The notes beneath the pieces are model-generated. The model worked only from the letters and a program-made list of their open reading frames with translations. It ran no database searches and was not told the origin of the DNA. From Lachnospiraceae bacterium (GTDB lineage Bacteria; Bacillota; Clostridia; Lachnospirales; Lachnospiraceae), in the NCBI GenBank assembly GCA_025758065.1, contig CP107199.1:2825501-2889500 (forward strand): DNA of 64,000 nt, read 5' to 3'. A program made the position numbers and the translations under genes. This document shows positions 8,104-16,457 of this stretch, piece after piece; the stretch's first letter is position 1, and every line of letters begins with the position of its first letter.

Positions 8104-10483
8104 GAACAATGCCGGACAGGAAGGACATTCCGGCAAACGCAAAAATAAAGAGAATATATTCAGGCGAAGGCCCTTCGCCAAATACATGCAGGTAAAGCTG
8201 GCGATCACAGTTCTTCTGATATCGCTGGCTTTGTTTGCTCTTGTTTATGTTTTATACCGCATTGTAAATGAAAATAATGAGCGTTACAACAAGATCGTAT
8301 TATCCCAGAGACAGCAGGAGTATGCCAGCAGGACTATTCCTTACAGGCGGGGTGATATTGTAGACCGTAACGGAACCTATCTGGCTACCAGTGAAAAAGT
8401 ATACAATCTTATCCTTGATCCCAGTCAGATCATGGATAAGCCGGATTATTATCTGGAACCAACCATACAGGCACTGGTGGATGTGTTCGGATTTGATGGA
8501 AATGAGCTTCGCAGTCTGATCCAGGAGCGGCCCAAACGGGCGTATCTGCGTTATAAAAACGGCAGGCAGCTTTCATATGACCAGAAAAGCCAGTTTGAAG
8601 AGACTGAAAAAGAAAGAAATGCTGCTTACAGAAAAAGTGATGACGATAACCAGTCCCGTTTCCGTGTGACCGGCGTATGGTTTGAAGACGAGTACCGCAG
8701 GATCTATCCTTACGGCTCTGCGGCCTGCAATGTAATCGGTTTTGCAAGCGGGGACGGAAGCAGCGGTACAGGCGGCATTGAACAGTATTACAATGACAGC
8801 CTGATCGGTGTCAATGGAAGGGAGTATGGCTATCTGGATGAAGATGCCAACCTGGAAGGTGTTGTTAAATCTGCAGTCAATGGAAAGACACTTGTCTCCA
8901 CCATTGATCTGAATGTGCAGAATATTCTTCAGAAGTATATAGATGAGTGGCAGAATAGTGTGGGAAGCCATGTGACAGCGGCCATTGCCATGGATCCAAA
9001 CAATGGTGAAGTCCTTGGAATGGCTACCAGCAATAAATTTGACTTAAATGATCCACGGAATACAGATGGATTTTCTGAAGAAGAACTTCTGGCTCTGGGA
9101 AAAAAAGAGGCAGTCGGCGTTTACCACAGGGAAAACCCGGATCAGACTATTACAGAAGATCAGGCATTGGATCATTATTCCAGAGAGGATATCCTTTCTT
9201 ATGGCAAGCAGGTTGCATGGAACCAGCTGTGGAGAAACTTCTGCGTCAGCGATACCTTTGAGCCAGGTTCACCGTCTAAGATCCTGACAGTTGCAGCAGG
9301 CCTGGAAGAGGGCGTTTTAAAGGGAAATGAATATTTTGACTGTGGCGGATATCTCCATGTAGGTGATTGGGATATTAAGTGTACAGCGTACAGAAAGGGA
9401 GGTCATGGTTCTTTAAGCCTGACAGAGTCTATTATGAAGTCCTGTAACGTGGCAATGATGCGGATCGGAGCTATGATGGGCAGTGGTATTTTTGCAAAAT
9501 ACCAGGCAATGTTTGGCATGGGACAGAAAACAGGAATTGATCTTCCCGGCGAGGCAGATGCAGCAGGATTGGTTTATCCCGCTGATAAGATGGGGCCGAC
9601 AGAACTTGCTACCAATGCTTTTGGACAGAATTACAACTGCACTATGATCCAGATGGCAGCAGCACTTTGCTCTGTGATCAATGGCGGTTCTTATTATGAG
9701 CCTCATGTGGTCCGTCAGATATTAAATGAGCAGGGCTCTGTAGTAGAGACAAAAGATCCGGTCCTGGTCCGTGAAACCGTATCCCAGTCTACAGCAGATT
9801 ATTTAAAGGAAGCCATGTTCCAGACTGTAGAAAATGGTACCGGCGGTGCTGCAAAAGTAGCAGGATACCAGGTAGGCGGTAAAACCGGTACAGCAGAGAA
9901 ACAGCCACGTTCTGCAAAGAATTATCTGGTATCTTTTGCAGGTTTTGCTCCTGTAGATGATCCCCAGCTGTTTGTATATGTAGTGGTGGATGTGCCTGGT
10001 TTTCCGCCTGGTGACCAGCAGGCACACAGTTCCTTTGCAAGCGGCATTTTCTCAAAGATCATGGCAGAAGCACTGCCTTACTTAAATGTATTCCCGGATG
10101 GAGACCTTCCGGAAGAAAGTCTGGATGCCAACGGACAAACACCTTCTGAAGGCATCAATACACCGGCATCTGAGACTGGGGAAAACGGGGATAATGATCA
10201 GACCCAGCCGGAGGAGACTGCAAAGGCCAGTGAGACGGATGAATATATGGATATAGATGGAGGAAGCGGTATCCCGGATGCAGTACCTGCAAATACAGAT
10301 GAAACAGGAGAGAATACTACACAGGTTACTTTCCCGAATGCAGGTGAAGCTACAGTACCAGCCCAGACAGATCCGCAGGAAAGCCCGGTGGCAGAAAACT
10401 CCCAGAGTGCGCAGACAGATGGGAAGATCCAGGAAAGTGCAGAGAGCGAAAGTCCGTCAGAAACACAGCCGCCTGGAGTATAA
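8081..10483 (+). CDS. Class B penicillin-binding protein (septal transpeptidase, first copy)
   Basis: Transpeptidase that cross-links septal peptidoglycan, working with FtsW. A basic cytoplasmic N-terminus is followed by one membrane segment (about residues 38-62), the pedestal motif RRGDIVDRNGTYLA, and the catalytic domain. The active-site SxxK reads S397-P-S-K (EPGSPSKILT) where STFK is usual; SCN (KSCNVAM) and KTG (GGKTGTAEKQP) are intact. No PASTA domain is seen. The last 130 or so residues form an outside tail rich in Glu, Thr, Ser and Pro, probably disordered. At 800 residues it is long for the family because of this tail. It could be the FtsI/Pbp2B enzyme or the SpoVD type; I cannot separate these from sequence alone. 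Confidence 0.9.
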   Translation: MKTSRNTRNNAGQEGHSGKRKNKENIFRRRPFAKYMQVKLAITVLLISLALFALVYVLYRIVNENNERYNKIVLSQRQQEYASRTIPYRRGDIVDRNGTYLATSEKVYNLILDPSQIMDKPDYYLEPTIQALVDVFGFDGNELRSLIQERPKRAYLRYKNGRQLSYDQKSQFEETEKERNAAYRKSDDDNQSRFRVTGVWFEDEYRRIYPYGSAACNVIGFASGDGSSGTGGIEQYYNDSLIGVNGREYGYLDEDANLEGVVKSAVNGKTLVSTIDLNVQNILQKYIDEWQNSVGSHVTAAIAMDPNNGEVLGMATSNKFDLNDPRNTDGFSEEELLALGKKEAVGVYHRENPDQTITEDQALDHYSREDILSYGKQVAWNQLWRNFCVSDTFEPGSPSKILTVAAGLEEGVLKGNEYFDCGGYLHVGDWDIKCTAYRKGGHGSLSLTESIMKSCNVAMMRIGAMMGSGIFAKYQAMFGMGQKTGIDLPGEADAAGLVYPADKMGPTELATNAFGQNYNCTMIQMAAALCSVINGGSYYEPHVVRQILNEQGSVVETKDPVLVRETVSQSTADYLKEAMFQTVENGTGGAAKVAGYQVGGKTGTAEKQPRSAKNYLVSFAGFAPVDDPQLFVYVVVDVPGFPPGDQQAHSSFASGIFSKIMAEALPYLNVFPDGDLPEESLDANGQTPSEGINTPASETGENGDNDQTQPEETAKASETDEYMDIDGGSGIPDAVPANTDETGENTTQVTFPNAGEATVPAQTDPQESPVAENSQSAQTDGKIQESAESESPSETQPPGV

Positions 10484-10526
10484 TATGATCTGGATTCTGT
10501 AAGGCAGATGCATAAAAGAAAGAAAA

Positions 10527-12350
10527 ATGCCGTATATATTTAGGAAAACAGCAAAAAGAGGCTGTCTTGTGGATATAAAAGGCGGGAATCTTACAAAACA
10601 TAGAAAAAATATTGCCGTCCTAGGGCTTCTCATTGCGATCGCAGTGACGGGGCTTTTAGGGCGGCTTGCTTTTCTTATGATCCTGCGCTCTGAGCATTAC
10701 AGTAAAATGGCTCTGGAACTGCACCAGCGTGAGCGTTCCATTAAAGCTGCCAGGGGGAGGATACTGGATACAAAGGGAAAGGTGATCGCAGATAACCGCA
10801 CTGTATGTACAGTTTCTGTTATTTATAATCAGGTAAAAGACCGGGAAAAAGTGGCAGAGGAATTAAGCTCTCTTCTTGGGATCGATAAAGAGGCAGTGAG
10901 AAAGAAAGTGGAAAAGCGCAGTGTGCGGGAGATCATTAAGACAAACGTAGACAAAGAAACGGGAGATGCAATAAGGCGCTTAAAACTTTCTGGTGTAAAG
11001 GTGGATGAAGATTATAAGAGGTATTACCCTTATGGAAGCCTGGCATCTAAGGTTTTAGGCTTTACCGGGGGAGATAACCAGGGGATTATAGGACTGGAAG
11101 TAGAATATGATCCTTATTTAAAAGGAACCAATGGAAAAATACTGACTATGACAGATGCGAGAGGCGTTGAAATGGAAAATGGGGCGGAAGACCGGCTGGA
11201 ACCGGTAGCGGGAAATGACCTGCGTCTTACACTGGATATAGAAATCCAGCAATATGCCCAGCAGCTGGCCTATCAGACCCTTGAGAAGAAGAATGCGAAA
11301 AAAGTTTCGATCATTGTAATGGAGCCACAGACAGGCGGTATTTATGCTATGGTCAATGTACCAGAATTTGACTTAAATGATCCCTTTACCCCGGACCAAA
11401 ATTTAAGAAGCCAGGCTTTACAAAAAGAAGTGGAAGAAAGACCGGCCGGTATAAAAAAACAGGAACTTTTAAATGCCATGTGGCGCAATACCTGTATCAA
11501 TGATACCTATGAGCCGGGGTCTACCTTTAAGATCATTACAGCAGCTGCAGGATTGGAAGAAGGAGTGGTAAAGCTGACAGATAAATTCAGCTGTCCGGGC
11601 TTCCGGGTGGTGGAGGACCGCAGGATCCGGTGCCACAAGGCCGGGGGACATGGAGCAGAGACCTTTTTACAAGGGGTAATGAATTCCTGCAATCCTGTGT
11701 TTATTGATGTGGGGCAAAGACTGGGAAGAGATGCTTATTATAAATATTTTATCCAGTTTGGTTTAAAGGGAAAAACAGGGATCGATCTGCCGGGAGAAGC
11801 AGCTACTATTATGCATAAAAAGGAAAATATAGGACCGGTGGAGCTTGCAACTATTTCTTTTGGGCAGTCCTTCCAGATCACTCCCATTCAGCTGATCACT
11901 ACGGCAGCTTCTATTATTAACGGTGGAAGGCGGGTGACGCCTCATTTTGCAGCAGGAACGGTAAGCCCGGATGGAAAAAACTATAAAGCTTTTTCGTATC
12001 CTGTTGGTAAACGGATCTTGTCAGAGGAGACCAGTGCTACCATGCGCTATGTATTAGAACAGGTGGTGGCAGAGGGAAGCGGACGAAAAGCAGCAGTAGA
12101 AGGTTTTTCTATTGGAGGAAAAACGGCTACTTCTGAAAAATTACCCAGAAGCAGAAAAAAATATATTTCTTCTTTTTTAGGCTTTGCCCCGGCAAATGAT
12201 CCACAGGTCATTGCACTGATCACTATTGATGAACCGGAAGGAATCTACTATGGAGGAACCATTGCAGCTCCTGTGATCGGAACTCTTTTTGAAAATATCC
12301 TTCCATGTTTAGAAACAGTGGATCCTGAACCTGGAAAACCTTTAAGTTGA
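10527..12350 (+). CDS. Class B penicillin-binding protein, SpoVD-like (second copy, KTA variant)
   Basis: Second transpeptidase in tandem, as with pbpB-spoVD in Bacillus. Order: short cytoplasmic start, membrane segment (about residues 30-52), ARGRILDTKGKVIADN pedestal motif, catalytic domain. SxxK is S332-T-F-K and SCN reads NSCNPVF. The third motif is K532-T-A (GGKTATSEKLP) instead of KTG. There is no PASTA domain and no acidic tail; 607 residues. The start is the ATG of MPYIFRK, but a GTG or ATG closer to the membrane segment is possible since the ribosome site (AAGAAAGAAAA) is weak. Being beside a KTG-bearing copy, this one may be the sporulation cortex enzyme. Confidence 0.88.
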   Translation: MPYIFRKTAKRGCLVDIKGGNLTKHRKNIAVLGLLIAIAVTGLLGRLAFLMILRSEHYSKMALELHQRERSIKAARGRILDTKGKVIADNRTVCTVSVIYNQVKDREKVAEELSSLLGIDKEAVRKKVEKRSVREIIKTNVDKETGDAIRRLKLSGVKVDEDYKRYYPYGSLASKVLGFTGGDNQGIIGLEVEYDPYLKGTNGKILTMTDARGVEMENGAEDRLEPVAGNDLRLTLDIEIQQYAQQLAYQTLEKKNAKKVSIIVMEPQTGGIYAMVNVPEFDLNDPFTPDQNLRSQALQKEVEERPAGIKKQELLNAMWRNTCINDTYEPGSTFKIITAAAGLEEGVVKLTDKFSCPGFRVVEDRRIRCHKAGGHGAETFLQGVMNSCNPVFIDVGQRLGRDAYYKYFIQFGLKGKTGIDLPGEAATIMHKKENIGPVELATISFGQSFQITPIQLITTAASIINGGRRVTPHFAAGTVSPDGKNYKAFSYPVGKRILSEETSATMRYVLEQVVAEGSGRKAAVEGFSIGGKTATSEKLPRSRKKYISSFLGFAPANDPQVIALITIDEPEGIYYGGTIAAPVIGTLFENILPCLETVDPEPGKPLS

Positions 12351-12375
12351 TTATTCTGCAAAAAAGACGTATACT
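12347..12375 (+). promoter_or_regulatory. Internal sigma-A promoter before mraY
   Basis: TTGATT and TATACT are separated by 17 bases. The -35 element overlaps the stop of the second PBP gene. It would uncouple mraY and downstream genes from the mraZ promoter. Confidence 0.6.
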
Positions 12376-12415
12376 AATTACCAAATAAGACATACATATG
12401 AGATTGAGGTGCTTT

Positions 12416-13384
12416 ATGATTCGTGAAACAATATTAGCTATTATCATTGCATTTGCCGTCAGCGCGCTTTTGTGCCCGGTTATCATACCGTTTCTGCATA
12501 AGCTGAAATTCGGCCAGCAGGTAAGAGATGACGGCCCCCAGAGCCATTTGAAGAAGCAGGGAACCCCCACAATGGGCGGTTTGATCATTCTGTCCAGTAT
12601 CATTATCACATCTGTTTTTTACATTCCGTCTTATCCAAGGATCATCCCGGTCCTATTTATGACTGTGGGCTTTGGTATTATCGGATTTTTAGATGATTAT
12701 ATTAAGATCATCATGAAACGGTCAGAAGGATTAAACCCCATCCAGAAGCTGATTGGACAGTTTGTTATCACCGGTATTTTTGCATGGTATCTGCTCCACA
12801 GCGGGGAAGTTGGCATCGATATGCTGATCCCGTTTACAGGAGGATTTGAGAATGGAAAATTTTTATCTCTTGGCATTTTATTTGTGCCGGCCCTGTTTTT
12901 TATCACACTGGGTACAGATAATGGGGTAAACTTTACAGATGGACTGGATGGTCTTTGTACCAGCGTGACGATCCTGGTGGCTACATTTCTCACTATTGTA
13001 GCTATTGGGGAAAATATGGGTATCAGTCCGATCACAGGAGCCGTTGTGGGAAGCCTGCTGGGCTTTCTGCTTTTTAATGTTTATCCGGCCAAGGTATTTA
13101 TGGGTGATACAGGTTCTCTGGCGTTAGGGGGTTTTGTGGCATCTGCAGCCTACATGATGCGTCTGCCTTTATTTATTCCTATTATTGGCCTTATTTATCT
13201 GGTAGAAGTACTTTCTGTTATCATCCAGGTTACTTATTTTAAGAAAACCGGTGGAAAACGTATTTTCAAAATGGCTCCTATCCATCATCATTTTGAACTG
13301 TGCGGTTGGTCTGAAACAAGGGTAGTAGCAGTATTCTCTATTGTTACTGCGCTTTTATGCATGATCGCATATCTGGGACTGTAG
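12416..13384 (+). CDS. mraY: Phospho-N-acetylmuramoyl-pentapeptide transferase
   Basis: Integral membrane enzyme making lipid I from UDP-MurNAc-pentapeptide and undecaprenyl phosphate. About ten membrane spans. Signature stretches: GPQSHLKKQGTPTMGG, the Asp-rich GFLDDYIKI, NFTDGLDGL, FMGDTGSLALGG and the loop MAPIHHHFE, all on the cytoplasmic side. I start at the second ATG (MIRETILA), with GAGGTG just upstream, which gives 322 residues and matches homologues; the ATG at 12398 would add six residues. murE, usual between spoVD and mraY in Bacilli, is absent. Confidence 0.96.
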   Translation: MIRETILAIIIAFAVSALLCPVIIPFLHKLKFGQQVRDDGPQSHLKKQGTPTMGGLIILSSIIITSVFYIPSYPRIIPVLFMTVGFGIIGFLDDYIKIIMKRSEGLNPIQKLIGQFVITGIFAWYLLHSGEVGIDMLIPFTGGFENGKFLSLGILFVPALFFITLGTDNGVNFTDGLDGLCTSVTILVATFLTIVAIGENMGISPITGAVVGSLLGFLLFNVYPAKVFMGDTGSLALGGFVASAAYMMRLPLFIPIIGLIYLVEVLSVIIQVTYFKKTGGKRIFKMAPIHHHFELCGWSETRVVAVFSIVTALLCMIAYLGL

Positions 13385-13413
13385 GTTTTCAGAAAGATTA
13401 TAGAAAGACAGGA

Positions 13414-13425
13414 GGGTGTACACCC
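13414..13425. other. Perfect 12-base palindrome upstream of murD
   Basis: GGGTGTACACCC is fully self-complementary and lies between mraY and the murD ribosome site (ACGGAGGT). It could be a small operator or chance. Confidence 0.3.
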
Positions 13426-13450
13426 GGAAAAAACGGAGGTTAAAAGCAAC

Positions 13451-14953
13451 ATGAACCAGAGCAAAGTATTAGTTGCAGGTACTGGTATCAGCGGTATTGC
13501 TGCTGCAAGACTGGTCCTGGAGCGGGGCGGCGAAGTGGTGCTTTATGATGGCAACACTGCCTTAGACCCGGCAGAGATCCGTAAGAAATTTAAAGAAGAA
13601 GACAAAGTAGGTATCGTTCTTGGTGAGATCAAGCGTTCTGACCTTTTAGGTGTGGAACTTTGTATCATCAGCCCAGGTATCCCTTTAAACAGTGCTTTTG
13701 TGTCAGTAGTAGATGAAGCAGGTATTCCTGTTCTCGGTGAGATCGAACTGGCGTATCAGTGTGGTCTTGGAAAGCTGGCTGCTATTACAGGAACTAATGG
13801 AAAGACTACTACAACGGCTCTTACAGGTGCCATCCTTAAGTCACAATATGAGGAAACTTTTGTAGTAGGAAATATTGGAGAGCCTTATACTTCAAAGGTA
13901 TCTGAAATGACAGAACAGTCTGTGACTGTGGCAGAGGTAAGCAGCTTCCAGTTAGAGACCATTATGGACTTTCATCCGGACGTAAGTGCTATTTTAAATC
14001 TTACACCAGATCATTTAGACCGTCATGGCTCCATGGAGAATTATGTACGCATTAAAGAGTGCATTACCATGAACCAGACAGCAGAGGATGCTGTGGTGTT
14101 AAATTATGATGATCCGCTGCTGCGGGAATTCGGTGAAAGCAGGATAGAAGAAACGGCTTCCAAACCAGATGAAAAACTGGAAAAAACCGGGAATGATCTG
14201 GTAGATGAAGAAGCCGGAGAAACAAAAGAAAGCGCCGGTACAGAGGCAGATACAGAAGAAACGGAAGAAACAGCAGAAAGCAGTCTTGCAGGGCTTCGGG
14301 CGAAGGTTTACTGGTTTTCCAGCAGAGAGCGTTTAAAAGAGGGTTTTTTCCTGGATGGGGACAATATTGTCTATGCAGATGGGAAAAAAGAACAGATCCT
14401 TGTAAATGTTAAGGATCTGCAGCTGCTAGGACGGCACAATTATGAAAATGTAATGGCAGCTGCCTATATCGGACTGTTAATGGGTGTTCCTTTTGAGAAG
14501 ATACAGGAGACAGTGCGCCAGTTTAAACCTGTGGAGCACAGGATCGAATTTGTAAGAGAGCGTACCGGTGTCCGCTATTATAATGATTCCAAGGGAACGA
14601 ACCCGGATGCTGCTATCCAGGCTCTTAGGGCAATGCCGGGCCCTGTGCTTCTTATTGCAGGCGGTTATGATAAAAACAGTAACTATGATGAGTGGGTGAA
14701 GGAATTCGCCGGCCGCGTAAAATATCTGGTGCTTATTGGAAAGACCAGGGATAAGATCGCAGCCTGTGCAAAAAAATACGGTTTTACAGAGATCATGTAT
14801 GCAGAAGATTTAAAAGAGGCAGTCCAGGTGTGTGCTGTTTATGCAGACACAGGAGATTATGTGCTTCTGAGCCCGGCATGTGCAAGCTGGGATATGTTTA
14901 AAAATTATGAAGAACGCGGGCGTGTTTTTAAAGAGTGCGTCATGGCGCTTTAG
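13451..14953 (+). CDS. murD: UDP-N-acetylmuramoylalanine-D-glutamate ligase with acidic insert
   Basis: Cytoplasmic ligase adding D-glutamate to UDP-MurNAc-L-Ala with ATP. The N-terminal Rossmann domain starts VLVAGTGISGIAAA, the ATPase P-loop is GTNGKTTTT (about residue 115), and NLTPDHLDRHG and YYNDSKGTNPDA mark the central and C-terminal domains. Length 500 exceeds the usual 440-460. The excess is a low-complexity stretch of about 50 residues (about 229-278), nearly all Glu, Thr, Ala, Lys and Ser, inside the ATPase domain between DDPLL and the strand AKVYWFSS. Flanking motifs are intact, so the enzyme should work. ACGGAGG precedes the ATG. Confidence 0.96.
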   Translation: MNQSKVLVAGTGISGIAAARLVLERGGEVVLYDGNTALDPAEIRKKFKEEDKVGIVLGEIKRSDLLGVELCIISPGIPLNSAFVSVVDEAGIPVLGEIELAYQCGLGKLAAITGTNGKTTTTALTGAILKSQYEETFVVGNIGEPYTSKVSEMTEQSVTVAEVSSFQLETIMDFHPDVSAILNLTPDHLDRHGSMENYVRIKECITMNQTAEDAVVLNYDDPLLREFGESRIEETASKPDEKLEKTGNDLVDEEAGETKESAGTEADTEETEETAESSLAGLRAKVYWFSSRERLKEGFFLDGDNIVYADGKKEQILVNVKDLQLLGRHNYENVMAAAYIGLLMGVPFEKIQETVRQFKPVEHRIEFVRERTGVRYYNDSKGTNPDAAIQALRAMPGPVLLIAGGYDKNSNYDEWVKEFAGRVKYLVLIGKTRDKIAACAKKYGFTEIMYAEDLKEAVQVCAVYADTGDYVLLSPACASWDMFKNYEERGRVFKECVMAL

Positions 14954-14966
14954 GAGGTAGAAGACA

Positions 14967-16370
14967 ATGGCGGGAAAAAAACGGCGAAGAAGACATCCCG
15001 GAGGAGCTCCTTCTGGTATGGCCGCAGATCACCCACAGGCGTCCCGCCAGAACGGCAGACCTGTCCAGATCAAAGGACAGCAGGAAGTTCCAGTAAGGCG
15101 GGGAGGTAAACAGGTACGTTATGTACAGCCGGGTCGTGGAGCTGCTTATCCGGTAAATGGGGCAGTGTATGGAAGAAATGGAGGGGCTTATCCATCAGAT
15201 GCAGCAGTTTATGCACAACAGGAAGGGATGCAAAAAAAGAGAAAGCCCCGTCATTTTTATGATTACAGCCTTCTTTTTATCATCATTTTCCTTACGGTAT
15301 TCGGACTGGTCATGATCTACAGTGCCAGCTCTTATACAGCTCAGTTAAGTAATAAATATGGCGGAAATAGTGCCTATTTTATACAGAGGCAGGCAATGAT
15401 CGCAGCTGCAGGCTTTCTGGCAATGTTAGGCATATCAAAATTGGATTATCATTTTCTGGTAAAGCTCGCAAGACCTTCATACTGGATGTCTTATGTGCTG
15501 ATGGTTGCTGTTTCTCTTGTAGGAAGATCGGTAAACGGTAAAAGAAGATGGCTGGGAGTGGAATCGTTTAGTTTTCAGCCTACAGAGTTTGCAAAGATCG
15601 CCCTAATCATTATGCTGGCATATTTTATTACGAAAAAAGGTGATAATATCAATCACCTTAAAACTGCTTTAAAGGTAGTGTATTTAACAATTCCCATCGC
15701 AGCCATTGTAGCAGCCAACAACCTAAGCTCCGGTATTATCCTTGTAGGTATCGGCTTTGTTATGCTTTTTGTAGCATGCAGGATCAAATGGCCTTTTTAC
15801 GGTATAGCAGCCGGTGCGATCGGTCTCCTTGCCGGTGCGGGGCCTATTGGTAAGGTCCTGGTACAGATAAAAGTGCTTCAGCCATACCAGTACCGTCGTA
15901 TTGAGGCATGGCTGAACCCGGAGCTGGATCCTGAAGGAAAAAGCTTCCAGGTACTCCAGGGGCTGTATGCTATTGGTTCTGGTGGTCTTTTTGGTCAGGG
16001 CTTAGGACAGAGTATCCAGAAATTGGGTTTTCTTCCTGAATCGCAGAATGATATGATCTTTGCTATTATCTGTGAGGAGCTGGGGCTTTTTGGAGCCGTA
16101 TCCATTATCCTGATCTTTCTGTTTATGATCTTCCGGTTTATGGTTATTGCCAATAATGCACCGGATCTGTTTGGTGCATTGCTTGTAGTAGGTGTTATGG
16201 GACATATTGCTATTCAGGTTGTTTTAAATATTGCAGTTGTTACCAATACAATTCCTAATACAGGCATCACACTTCCCTTTATCAGTTATGGAGGTACGTC
16301 AGTTCTGTTTACCATGATTGAAATGGGCATTGTCTTAAGCGTGTCTAACCGCATACGGCTGGAAAATTAA
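14967..16370 (+). CDS. ftsW: Lipid II polymerase of the FtsW/SpoVE (SEDS) family
   Basis: Membrane glycosyltransferase that polymerises glycan strands together with a class B PBP. The first 93 residues are a cytoplasmic, basic, Gly/Tyr/Gln-rich extension that homologues mostly lack. The SEDS domain then begins YDYSLLFIIIFLTVFGLVMIYSAS, with about nine to ten spans, GVESFSFQPTEFAKIALI, the large outside loop with NPELDPEGKSFQ and the motif PESQNDMIFAIICEELG. The C-terminal PFISYGGTS is conserved. Position after murD matches spoVE in Bacillus, where ftsW is elsewhere, so it may serve vegetative or spore septum. AGGAGGTAG precedes the ATG. murG, normally next, is missing. Confidence 0.93.
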   Translation: MAGKKRRRRHPGGAPSGMAADHPQASRQNGRPVQIKGQQEVPVRRGGKQVRYVQPGRGAAYPVNGAVYGRNGGAYPSDAAVYAQQEGMQKKRKPRHFYDYSLLFIIIFLTVFGLVMIYSASSYTAQLSNKYGGNSAYFIQRQAMIAAAGFLAMLGISKLDYHFLVKLARPSYWMSYVLMVAVSLVGRSVNGKRRWLGVESFSFQPTEFAKIALIIMLAYFITKKGDNINHLKTALKVVYLTIPIAAIVAANNLSSGIILVGIGFVMLFVACRIKWPFYGIAAGAIGLLAGAGPIGKVLVQIKVLQPYQYRRIEAWLNPELDPEGKSFQVLQGLYAIGSGGLFGQGLGQSIQKLGFLPESQNDMIFAIICEELGLFGAVSIILIFLFMIFRFMVIANNAPDLFGALLVVGVMGHIAIQVVLNIAVVTNTIPNTGITLPFISYGGTSVLFTMIEMGIVLSVSNRIRLEN

Positions 16371-16457
16371 CTGTAGATCATTTCATACATACATGCACTT
16401 AAGCAGCCATCAGGGCATATAATCACAGTAGGATGTTCTTTCTGTGGAGGTGCCTTT

